Below are positions 33,974 to 43,126 of a DNA stretch of 64,000 bases, piece by piece. Position 1 is the first letter of the stretch, and each line of letters opens with the position of its first letter. The stretch comes from Galactobacter sp052108535 (GTDB lineage Bacteria; Actinomycetota; Actinomycetes; Actinomycetales; Micrococcaceae). The stretch covers positions 34,085-98,084 of the forward strand of contig JBQDZM010000006.1 in assembly GCA_052108535.1 (NCBI GenBank). Reading direction: 5' to 3'. The notes under the pieces are model-generated. The model saw only the letters and a list, made by a program, of their open reading frames with translations. It was not told the origin of the DNA and did not search any database. Position numbers and translations under genes: made by a program.

Positions 33974-34690
33974 ATGACCGATGACGCGCCCGCGCTCGAC
34001 GCCGCCCAGGCGACGCGGTGGCTGAGCGCGCCACGGTACCGGCGCTACCTCGGCGTCGCGAACGGCGACCACGACCTCGCGATGGAAACTTACCTGTGGA
34101 ACTCGCGGGTTGCTGCCGCCGGGATCGTGGACGTCGGGCATCTGGAAGTTGCGGTGCGTAATGCCTACGACCGTGAATTGACGAGGCGATTCCCAGACTG
34201 GGCCGTTGAGCCGAAGTCTTCCCTGTTCCATCTGGAACAGGGCGTGCAGCGCGCCCGCGCTCAGCAGCTTCGCCGTAACCAGACGAGCATGGCTCGGATC
34301 ACTGATGCCAAGCGGGGGCTGAGTGCGTCACCGACTCACGCGGAGGTCGTAGCGGCGTTGACGTTCGGGTTCTGGTCGAATCTGACCGTGGGTGAGCGAA
34401 CGCCGACGCTGTGGAACCCGATGCTGCACCGGGCGTTCCCCAAGGGCACCAAGCGGGCGCGGGTGCATGAACTCGTGGCGCGTGTGGTGAAGTTCCGCAA
34501 CAGGCTCGCTCACAACGAGCCAGTGTTCTCGACCCGCACCGGGCTAAAGGATCGTCTGGGCGAGGTTCAGGAACTGTTCGAGTTGATCGACCCGGACGCC
34601 TACGCTTACGTTGCCGAGCACTCGACACTCGGCACCGCGCTCTCGTCGTCTCCGATATCGGGGCTGACGACGGCGACTGGCTTGCGCTGA
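33974..34690 (+). CDS. Abi-like HEPN-domain protein
   Basis: This 238-residue helical protein resembles the Abi_2/AbiD-F group of abortive-infection proteins: LSAPRYRRYLGVANGDHDLA, ETYLWNSRVAAAGIVDVGHL, EVAVRNAYDRELTRRF. Near the C-terminus VKFRNRLAHNEPVF gives the RNxxxH motif of HEPN ribonucleases. Related proteins act as RNA-cleaving toxins in phage defence, so a defence role is plausible but inferred. No antitoxin gene is adjacent. It stands alone between a CapA-like gene and the WGR/AAA/VWA/SWIM operon, separated from the latter by an 8-bp tandem repeat. Confidence 0.72.
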   Translation: MTDDAPALDAAQATRWLSAPRYRRYLGVANGDHDLAMETYLWNSRVAAAGIVDVGHLEVAVRNAYDRELTRRFPDWAVEPKSSLFHLEQGVQRARAQQLRRNQTSMARITDAKRGLSASPTHAEVVAALTFGFWSNLTVGERTPTLWNPMLHRAFPKGTKRARVHELVARVVKFRNRLAHNEPVFSTRTGLKDRLGEVQELFELIDPDAYAYVAEHSTLGTALSSSPISGLTTATGLR

Positions 34691-34714
34691 TGGTCATGGG
34701 GTGGATCCTGGCCA

Positions 34715-34754
34715 GTGGCGTCGTGGCGTCGTGGCGTCGTGGCGTCGTGGGGTC
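34715..34754 (+). repeat. Five tandem copies of an 8-bp repeat
   Basis: GTGGCGTC is repeated four times (34715-34746), followed by a fifth copy with one change, GTGGGGTC (34747-34754). It lies in the 148-nt interval between the Abi-like gene and the WGR gene. Such short-unit repeats are prone to copy-number slippage and could alter promoter spacing. Confidence 0.9.
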
Positions 34755-34838
34755 GCAGGTGATCGGAGTCACCTCCGCTGGCGGTGAACTTGTAGGCTTT
34801 GATGCGACCGATCAAAGTCTTTTGGATGGGGAAACAAC

Positions 34839-37800
34839 GTGCGCCACTTCGAACTGGTCGCTGGAACGTCTGCGAAATTCTGGGACATCGAGGTGCAGGA
34901 CACCTCGGTGACCGTGTCCTACGGACGGATCGGCACGGTCGGTCGCACCACGACCAAAGACTTCGATTCGGTGAGCGAGGCGCAAGATCACGCTGCGAAG
35001 CTGATCGCGTCCAAGGTCAAGAAGGGCTACATAGAGGACGAGGCGCCGCAGGCTTCGTCAGCGTCGGCACCAGCGTCTGTAGCTGCATCAGCGGCACCGG
35101 CCTTGCCGACCCAACCAGCGCCGGCCTTGCCGACCCAACCAGCGCCAGCGTCGTTGGCCACCAGCCAGCCACCGCAGGCCGCCGAACAAGACCAGGCCGA
35201 ACGAGACCAGGAAGACCGGTTTGAGTTTCCGTCGGCGCTAGCCAAGCAGATCCCACCCGACCGCGACCAATACCGCCCGGCCAGGGCCGCGCGGATCAAC
35301 CCTAAACACGTCGACTCCAGTGCCACTGGTCTGAGGCGGTTTCAAGTCCCGCTTGAGGAGGAGATCGCGGCCAGCCCGGATCCGGAGATCAGTGGTGCGG
35401 ACGCCAACAGCCCTTTGGGGCTGGCGAGTCGGATCGTTTCGCTGAGACAGGTGATGTCCTACAGCGACTGGGAACAGTTTTTCGCGGTGGAGTACCTGCT
35501 CTCCGAGCATTCGCCTGCGTTCGTGGCCCGGGTCGTGATGGAAACCGCCAGCTTGGATTGGTCGCGTGGTCGGCAGTCGAACCTGCAAAAGTTCTACGGA
35601 TACTCGCAGCCGGAGGGCTTGGTCAGGGGGGACCCTCGGGAGGGGCGTATCTAAACAGAACCTGGATGGAAATGGCTCGTGACTTTCGCCGGTTCCTGGC
35701 CACCATGCCCAGCGACGCCTACTCCGACGTGCTAGACGTCCTGGAGCCCTACATCGGCTCCGCGTTGCCCACACAGCAATTGTTGGCCGCCTACCTGGCA
35801 CCGGAACGCACCGACTGGTCGGAAACCGTGGTGCGGTCCTTGAACGAGATGCCTCGCGTTCCGGCTTGGCTGGTGTCGAGGACGGCGGTCTCGGATGATC
35901 AGGGCAATGCCCAGTTGGAGCTGCCGCCTCTGGCCCTGCAACTGGTGCACACGGAAGCCGAGCTGCACCAGATCTATCCCCGCGTGAGCAACTGGTCACT
36001 GACCGGCGAGTCCGGCGAGTTGTTGGCCATGGTTCAATGGCTTGGTGCCGCCGCCGTCCCGGCCGTGGAATCGATCGCCATGGAGGACGATCCGATCGCG
36101 AATCTTCTCAAGCTGGCCGCCGCTGTGCTGGGGTCCATCCCCGCAGATGCCGCGATGACGGCACTGCTCAGGCACTCCGAAGACAAACGCATGCGCGCGG
36201 CCCTGCTTCAGTCCGTGGACCGCTACCCCCGCCGGGCGCTGCGCGTGCTGGCCCAACACGATCCCAAGGACAGCCAAGTACAAGACCTGCTCACCACCAG
36301 AGTGCGTGCCGACCGCGCGCTCGCCGCCGAGGTCGCGGCGGAACTGGAGGCCACGCCGTCGGGCACCAACGAGGGTGCGGCGGCCGCGCAACGGATCACC
36401 GACTTGCTCAGTGTTGAGCAGGTGCCGCAGGCCGATCCGGACCAGTTGCCCAGGGTGCTGGTCAGCCCGCCGTGGTTGCAGAAGCGCAAGCGCACCAAGC
36501 CGGTGGTCATCGAGGGCCTGGACACCGAAGCCGGCGTCATCGTCGAGTGGCTGCCCGGAGAGCGTGACGACTATCTAGCCACCAAGCCCGCCTTCCGCGC
36601 GCCGGATGCAAAGTTCTCATGGGGGCCTGTCGTGGACCGGTGCGTCAAGGGGCAAGCAAAGTGGAAAGACTTCGCGATGTTGTTGGCCTACGGGCCGGAC
36701 GAGGTTTTGGTGCCGGTCCTTGAGGACGTGCGCGTGCCCCAGTATTACTGGGGTGCGTGGGAATCGATGAGGATCGCGCTGGGCCGTTTCGGGGAGGTGG
36801 CGGTCCCGCTGCTTCTGAATGCTGCCAAGGTGAGACCGAAAGAGCTGGCCGACGTACTGTTGCCGGTCTCCGGGGCGCCTGTGGCCGCGTTGATGGCCGA
36901 CTGGGACACCAGGCTGAAGACGGTCCGTCCCACCTCCCAGGCCTGGTTCGCCCGGCACCCTGAGGCCGCGGCCAAGGGGGCTGATCCCGTTGGCAGTGGG
37001 CCCTGCCGGTAAGGCGCGCAAGAGCGCGGAGACTACCCTTTTCCGGTTGGGTCAGCAGGGGAATCGGGATGGGATCATGGCCGCGGCGAAGAGCTTCGCG
37101 GCGGACGGGCTTTCCGCGGACGTTGCGGAGGCGGTTGGTCAGCTCTTGGATACGGATCCGCTGGACGTGCTGCCTGCGAGAATTCCGGCGACCCCTGAGT
37201 GGCTGGACCCGGCGGCGCTGGCGAGTCTGCTCACGCCGGAGGGTATGGCGCTGCCTGTGGAGGTGGCACCGCACGTGATCACGATGCTGGCGCTGTCCAC
37301 GCTGGAGAATCCGTATGCCGGGCTTGACGACCTGCGTGAGGCTACCGACCCAAGCTCCCTGGCGGCGTATGCCCGCGAGATCTTCCAGCTCTGGCGCATG
37401 GCGGGGTATCCCGCCAAGGACGGCTGGGTTTTGGAGGCGCAAGGGCTGGTTGGAGATGACCGGACCGCGGCGATGCTCTCCCCGTTGATTCGCGCCTGGC
37501 CCGGGGAGGCCGCCCATAAGCGGGCGGTACAGGGATTGGAGGTGCTGGCCGCCGTCGGTACGGATGCCGCGCTGACGCATCTGCATCGTATTTCCCGGAA
37601 GGTGAAGTTCAAGGCGCTGAAGACCCGTGCCGGTGAGCTGATTGACGATATTGCGGAGCAGTTGGGGTTCAGTTCCAAGTCGGGTTCGATGAGGCGCTGA
37701 AACCATACGTGACGCAGGACGGCGTGCTGCGCAAGACCCTGCCGCGGCCCGGGACCAAGGACGATGCGGAGCTCGCTCAGGCGGCCTATGACTGGTATCG

Positions 37801-38584
37801 GGATCTGAAAAAGGAGGTCAGGCAGGCGGCCGGGGACCAGGTGGAGCGCCTGGAGCGGGCCATGGTGAACCAGCGTTCCTGGACCGCTGACGAGTTCACG
37901 ACCCTATTCCTGCAGCATCCGTTCATGGTGCATCTGGCGCGCCGCCTCGTGTGGACCGCGCAGGTGAGTACGGCTGGGAGCGCTGCCGGGGCGTCGGGCA
38001 CGGCAACCGGCGGCACGCAGACGCCGTTCCGGGTCGCGGAGGACGGGACGCTCGCGGACGCGGAGGATGAGGAGTTCGCCCTGCCGCAGGACGCCACGGT
38101 CCGCTTGGCGCACCCGCTCACGGTGGGTACTGCGGCGTTGGCGGCGATGAGCGAGGTGTTCGGTGACTACGAGATCCTGCAGCCCTTTGAGCAACTGGGG
38201 CGGGATGTGTATGCGTTGACTGACGGGGAGCGCGCCTCGGGAGTGATCGACCGCTTCGAGAACATCACCGTGGCCACAACGAAGATCTTTGGCATGGAAA
38301 AGCGAGGCTGGTACCGGCTGGCGCCGGAGGACGCGGAGATTCAGCCCGGGTTCGCTCGTGATCTGCCAGACGGCGCGGTACTGGTCATCTATGTTGGCCC
38401 CGGAATCATCGTGGGAGAACCGAATGTGGAGGGGGTCGCCGAACAGATCTTGGGACCGGCGACGGCGACGTCGGAGGAGTTGGGGTGGCAACAGCGGCAT
38501 GCGCCGTCGGCGAGTTCGTTGGCTGGCCTTGATGTAGTGACCGCGTCCGAAATCCTGCGTGACCTCGTGTGGTTGAGCGCATGA
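34839..38584 (+). pseudogene. WGR-DUF4132 protein (YehI/MolR-like), broken by three frameshifts
   Basis: The N-terminal WGR domain (KFWDIEVQDTSVTVSYGRIG, residues about 1-70) is followed by a Pro/Ala linker with a duplicated ALPTQPAP unit and then a long DUF4132 region. The coding frame is lost three times. It needs +1 base in a six-G run at 35626-35631, -1 base in a five-G run at 36976-36980 (restoring HPEAAAKGLIPLAVGPAGKA), and +1 near a three-G run at 37682-37684 (restoring FDEALKPYVTQDG). The repaired gene would encode 1248 residues, close to the roughly 1200 of E. coli YehI. Function is unknown. It is the first gene of the five-gene operon, with a GTG start after GGGGA. Confidence 0.85.
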
Positions 38585-39705
38585 GCGGGGCCGACACCAC
38601 CGGAACGCAGGGCACTGATGGAACTCAGGGCGTGCAGCGGCCACCGGCGGAGGTGCGCTTCGCTGAGGAATTGGCGACGTTGCGCGCCGTAGACACTGCG
38701 CCGAAACCGCCGGGCTGGCGCTTAAGTCTGCAGTCGGCGCGCGCGTTCATCTGTGGCGACCGGGAACGCGGCATCAGCGCGAAGTTCGTGGGCGACGTCG
38801 CGCTCGTGGAACGCTGCTTGGTCACCTTGGCGACCTCACGCGGCCTCCTGCTGGTCGGGGAGCCGGACACCGCGAAATCGCTGTTGAGCGAGCTGATCGC
38901 GGCGGCCGTCAGCGGCGATTCGACCCTGACCATCCAGGGTGGGGCCGCGACCACCGAGGACCAGATCGCGTTCTCCTGGAACTACGCCCTGCTGGTGGCG
39001 GAGGGGCCAACGGAGCGTGCCCTGGTGCCGGGACCGATGCTGCGTGGCATGCGCTCCGGCGCGCTGGTGCGCTTCGAGGAGATCACGCGTTGCCCGGTGG
39101 AAGTGCAGGATTCGCTGTTGTCGCTGCTGTCCGAACGGGTGATTGCGATCCCTGAACTGCTCGGGGATTCCGCGATGACGTTTGCCCATGAAGGGTTCAA
39201 CGTGATCGCCACCGCGAACACTCGGGACCGCGGCGTGAACGAAATGTCGGCAGCGCTGAAGCGACGCTTCACCTTCGAGACGGTCTTCCCGATCCCCGAC
39301 GCGGCCACCGAACTGGCCTTGGTTTCGCAGGAATCGGCGCGTTTGCTGGCGGAATCCGGGGTGCCGGAAGCGCCGTCCCAAGATGTGCTCGACGTGCTGG
39401 TCACCGCCTTCCGGGAACTACGCACGGGTCTGAGTGAGCGCGGCGAGGCGATGGAGCGGATGTCCACAGTGCTCGCCACCGCCGAAGCCGTGTCGGTGGC
39501 GCACGCTGCGGGCGTGCGGGCCTGGTACCTGAGGGGTACCGTGCCAGACGCCGCGGATGTCGTGGTCGCGCTCGCCGGTGCCGCCGTGAAGGATGAGCCT
39601 GAGGACCTGGCCCGGCTGCGGCGCTACCTTTCCCAGCAGGTGCCGCGCAAACGCGGAGAGCAGTGGAAAGCCCTCTATGCGGCGCGCGATCTGCTGCCTG
39701 GTTAA
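38581..39705 (+). CDS. MoxR-type AAA+ ATPase (YehL-like)
   Basis: This 374-residue ATPase has a Walker A of the YehL subgroup, GEPDTAKS (Ala in place of the usual Gly before Lys), a Walker B-like VRFEEITRCP, the sensor-1 segment VIATANTRDRGVNE, and the arginine pair LKRRFTFETVFP. MoxR ATPases typically work with a VWA-domain partner as chaperones or metal-insertion machines; a VWA gene lies two genes downstream. The ATG at 38581 overlaps the stop of the WGR-DUF4132 gene (ATGA). The frame is fully open, unlike three of its operon partners. Confidence 0.88.
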   Translation: MSGADTTGTQGTDGTQGVQRPPAEVRFAEELATLRAVDTAPKPPGWRLSLQSARAFICGDRERGISAKFVGDVALVERCLVTLATSRGLLLVGEPDTAKSLLSELIAAAVSGDSTLTIQGGAATTEDQIAFSWNYALLVAEGPTERALVPGPMLRGMRSGALVRFEEITRCPVEVQDSLLSLLSERVIAIPELLGDSAMTFAHEGFNVIATANTRDRGVNEMSAALKRRFTFETVFPIPDAATELALVSQESARLLAESGVPEAPSQDVLDVLVTAFRELRTGLSERGEAMERMSTVLATAEAVSVAHAAGVRAWYLRGTVPDAADVVVALAGAAVKDEPEDLARLRRYLSQQVPRKRGEQWKALYAARDLLPG

Positions 39706-39727
39706 GTAGCAAGAAACTCACGCGTCC

Positions 39728-42014
39728 ATGAGCGTTATTTTCGTTCCCGTTCGGCACCATTCCACGGCATGCGCCCGCTTGGTGGCAGACACGATTGCGC
39801 GTGTGCGGCCCCGGCACGTGCTGGTGGAGGGGCCCTCGGACTTTAACGAGTGGATGGGCGAGCTCTACCTGGAGCATCGGCTGCCGATCGCGATCTACAC
39901 CGGGTACACCCAGCAGGACCGGCTCCACGCCTCCTGGGCGCCCCTGTGCGAGTACTCACCGGAATGGGTGGCGTTGCAGGCCGGACGCGAGGTCGGTGCT
40001 CAGGTCCGGTTCATTGACCTCCCCGCGTGGGATGCGGCCTTTGGCGGGCATGAGAACCGTTTCGCCGACGCCGATCTGCGCTACCAGCAAGCCCACGAGC
40101 TGCTCTTGGAGCGCTTCCACACGCAGGACTCCGACGCCTTGTGGGATCACCTCTTCGAGATCGGGACGGGTACGGCTGGCGACGTTGCGCCGCTGGCCGA
40201 GCGGTTGGATACCTACTTCACCGGGCTGCGTGGTGACGCCGAGGCCGACGAGCGGGACACCGCGCGCGAAGCCTATATGCACCGCTGGATTCGTGAGGCC
40301 GCCGCCGAGGCGCAGGGGGCCGACGTCGTCGTGGTCACGGGTGGGTTCCACATGCCGGCCCTGCGCGCGATGCTGGAGCGGGACGGGCTGGAACGTGAGC
40401 AGGCTCAAGTCGACGAGACCGAGGAGGGAACCGAGCCGACGCTGGGCACCATGACGAGTCCCAAGCGGCCCAACTGGCCAGACATTCCGCGGCCCGCTGA
40501 GGACGAAGCACCGCGCAGCTACCTGGTGCCGTTCTCCTACCTGCGGCTGGACTCGTTCGCTGGCTACCAGTCGGGCATGCCGTCGCCGGCCTACTATCAG
40601 CGGCTGTGGGAGGCCGGGCCGCAGGAGGCCGGTCGCTTCCTCGCTGCCACGGTCGTCGCTCGGCTGCGGGAGAAGAAGCAGGTGGTTTCCACCCCGGATC
40701 TGATCGCGGCGCAGACGCTGGGGCCCGCGTTCGCATCGATGCGCGGGCATGGGGTGCCCAGCCGTACCGACGTGCTGGACGGCCTCGCCTCCGCCCTGAT
40801 CAAGAACGCCCTCGATACCCCGCTGCCGTGGGGTCACCGCGGCGTCCTGGCGCGCTCCTGGGTGTTGCACCGGCTGCGGGTGATCGGCCTCGCCGGTGTG
40901 GACTGTATCGACGGCCCGGCGGATGCCCTCGACCCTGAATTGCAGGAGACCTGGGTTCTGGGCGACGCCGTATTGCGTGGTGCCTCCGTGATCGAGGCGG
41001 CCAGCCTGGGCCCGACGTTAGACGGTGCGGCGGAGGCTGCGCTCGTGCAAAGACTGGCCGATGCGGCGATCTCTGGTCAGGGAAGTCCCGACGGCGCTGA
41101 CGGCCCCGGTGGCCCGGATTTGGCGCTCGCGGCGCGGGTGTTGTTCGACGCCGTGTTGTGCGGTCATGCTGACCTGAGCTCAGAGCTATTGCGGCGCATG
41201 ACGTTCCTTGTGGGTCAGAGCCGAGATCTGGCAGGGCTGACGTGGGTTCTGGATACGGTGCTGGGTTTGTGGCTGCACGGCGAACACTTCCACGCGGCGG
41301 GTAAACCAGCGCTCAAGGATGCTCTTGAACGCTGCCTCAGATGTCGCCGTCGGGGCGCTGCGCGCCGTACGCGATGCCGTGCGGTCCTTGGCAACGCAAG
41401 ATGCTGCCCAGTCGAAGGAGAACGACCACGCAGATCTGGAGGCCGACGTCCGCAGTGCCGGTGTCCTTCGTGCCGATGCGCTCGACGTCGCGGCGAGGCT
41501 GCTTAACGGTAGGCAGGTTCCAGCACGCCTACAAGGAGCCGGACTCGGGTTGATGTGGTCCCTGGGGCAAACACCTGCCGACCCGGTCAGAGCTATTCGC
41601 GCGGCGGCGGTGCCGGAACGGATCGGAGACTATCTGAGCGGCTTATTCGCATTGGCACGGGATGAAGCGGTGGCCGAACCCGGCGTGATCGAAGCCGTGG
41701 ACACATTCTTGGTGGAACTGGCTGATCGCGATTTTCTGGTCGCGCTACCTGCGCTGCGTGAGGCCTTCTCCGCGTTTTCGCCGCGGGAACGCGACCGGCT
41801 AGCCCACACGATCCTGGAACTGCATGGCAGCACCGATCCGCGAACCCTGCAATCAGGTCTGGGCGACGTCTCGGCTGAGCTGCTGGCGCGCGCCGCGGCA
41901 GCGCAGGCGCGCGCTCGCGAACTACTGGCGGCAGCGGGACTGGACGATTCCACACAACTGGGGAACGCGGCGTCGGGCATGGAACCAAGCGTTCAGAGCA
42001 GGGGGCAGAAGTGA
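39728..42014 (+). pseudogene. DUF5682 protein (YehM-like) with one frameshift
   Basis: The frame starting at 39728 reads MSVIFVPVRHHSTACARLVA, VLVEGPSDFNEWMGELYLEH and RFIDLPAWDAAF. These features recall the EreA/ChaN/TraB-like fold: a glutamate in EGP and later VVVTGGFHMPALRAML. At about 41320-41345 the frame shifts by one extra base; the downstream frame continues SDVAVGALRAVRDAVRSLA to the TGA at 42012-42014. The repaired protein would be about 761 residues, similar to E. coli YehM. A truncated product of about 535 residues could still be made. A 22-nt gap with a weak ribosome binding site separates it from the ATPase gene. Confidence 0.8.
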
Positions 42015-43126
42015 ATCCTGATTTGGAACGGTGGCGGCTGGTGCTCGGGGAGGCAGCCGATGAGCTGGGCGACCTCTCAGAGAAGGCCCAGGCGCGGGAT
42101 GCCGCGTTGGAGTGGCTATACAGTCGTGATCCGGTGCGGGCCAGGCGTGGTGAGCGCAGCAGAGTCGGGGGCGGCGGCGCCTCGGTTTTGAGCACACCAG
42201 TGTGGATTGACGCGGTGCATCGGCTGGTCCCGACCCCCACGATTGAGCGGCTGGAGCGCGACGCCGTGGAGCGATTCGAGGTCACTGATCTGGTCACCGA
42301 TCCCGAGGTGCTGCGGCGCGTGGAGCCGAGTCAGGCGATGTTGCGCGCGGTGATGCAGACCAAGCACCTGATGAACCAAGAAGTCTTGGGGCTGGCGCGT
42401 GAACTGGTGAACAAGGTGATTCGGGAACTGATGGCACGCCTGGCCACACAGGTGCAGCGGGCGTTCTCCGGGTCCAGGACGCGCAAGCCCTCGAATATCC
42501 CGAACTCACGCAATCTGGACCTGAAACGAACGCTGCGGCGAAACCTGCGCCACTATCAGCCGGACACCGGCAAGGTCATTATTGAACGCCCACTGTTCAC
42601 CTCTCGGACGCAGCGTCGGGTGCGCCCGTGGCAGGTGATCTTGTTGGTGGACCAGTCGGGGTCCATGGCCGATTCGGTTATCCGTTCCGCCGTGACTGCC
42701 GCGTGCCTGTGGGGATTACCTGGGATCAAAACGCATCTGGTCGCCTTCGACACGCAGGTCGTCGATCTGACCCGTGATGTCGACGACCCCGTCGAATTGC
42801 TGATGAAGGTGCAGTTGGGTGGTGGGACGGATATCGCCAAGGCCGTCCAGTACGGCGCAGGTCTGGTGAACAACCCCCGGCAGGCGATCGTGGTGCTCAT
42901 CAGCGATATGGTCGAGGGCAGCAGTGCAGCGTTGCTGACGCGCGAGGTGGCTGGCTTGGTTTCGCAGGGAACCAAGGTGGTGGCGCTGGCCGCTTTGGAC
43001 GATGCCGGTACACCAGAGTTCGACCGGGGTATGGGGCAGCAATTGGCCGACGTCGGCGCGCATGTCGGTGCCATGACGCCCGGCGAACTTGCTGGGTTCC
43101 TGGCGGCAACGATTGGGAACACATGA
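42011..43126 (+). CDS. VWA-domain protein (YehP-like)
   Basis: This 371-residue protein is encoded with a GTG start overlapping the upstream stop (GTGA). The C-terminal von Willebrand A domain has the metal-binding MIDAS motif DQSGSM at LLVDQSGSMADSVIRSAV, the threonine-bearing GGGTDIAKAVQYGAGL, and VVLISDMVEGSSAALL. The N-terminal half is helical. It is the expected partner of the MoxR-type ATPase two genes upstream. The frame is intact, and the stop overlaps the start of the SWIM gene (ATGA). Confidence 0.88.
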   Translation: MNPDLERWRLVLGEAADELGDLSEKAQARDAALEWLYSRDPVRARRGERSRVGGGGASVLSTPVWIDAVHRLVPTPTIERLERDAVERFEVTDLVTDPEVLRRVEPSQAMLRAVMQTKHLMNQEVLGLARELVNKVIRELMARLATQVQRAFSGSRTRKPSNIPNSRNLDLKRTLRRNLRHYQPDTGKVIIERPLFTSRTQRRVRPWQVILLVDQSGSMADSVIRSAVTAACLWGLPGIKTHLVAFDTQVVDLTRDVDDPVELLMKVQLGGGTDIAKAVQYGAGLVNNPRQAIVVLISDMVEGSSAALLTREVAGLVSQGTKVVALAALDDAGTPEFDRGMGQQLADVGAHVGAMTPGELAGFLAATIGNT

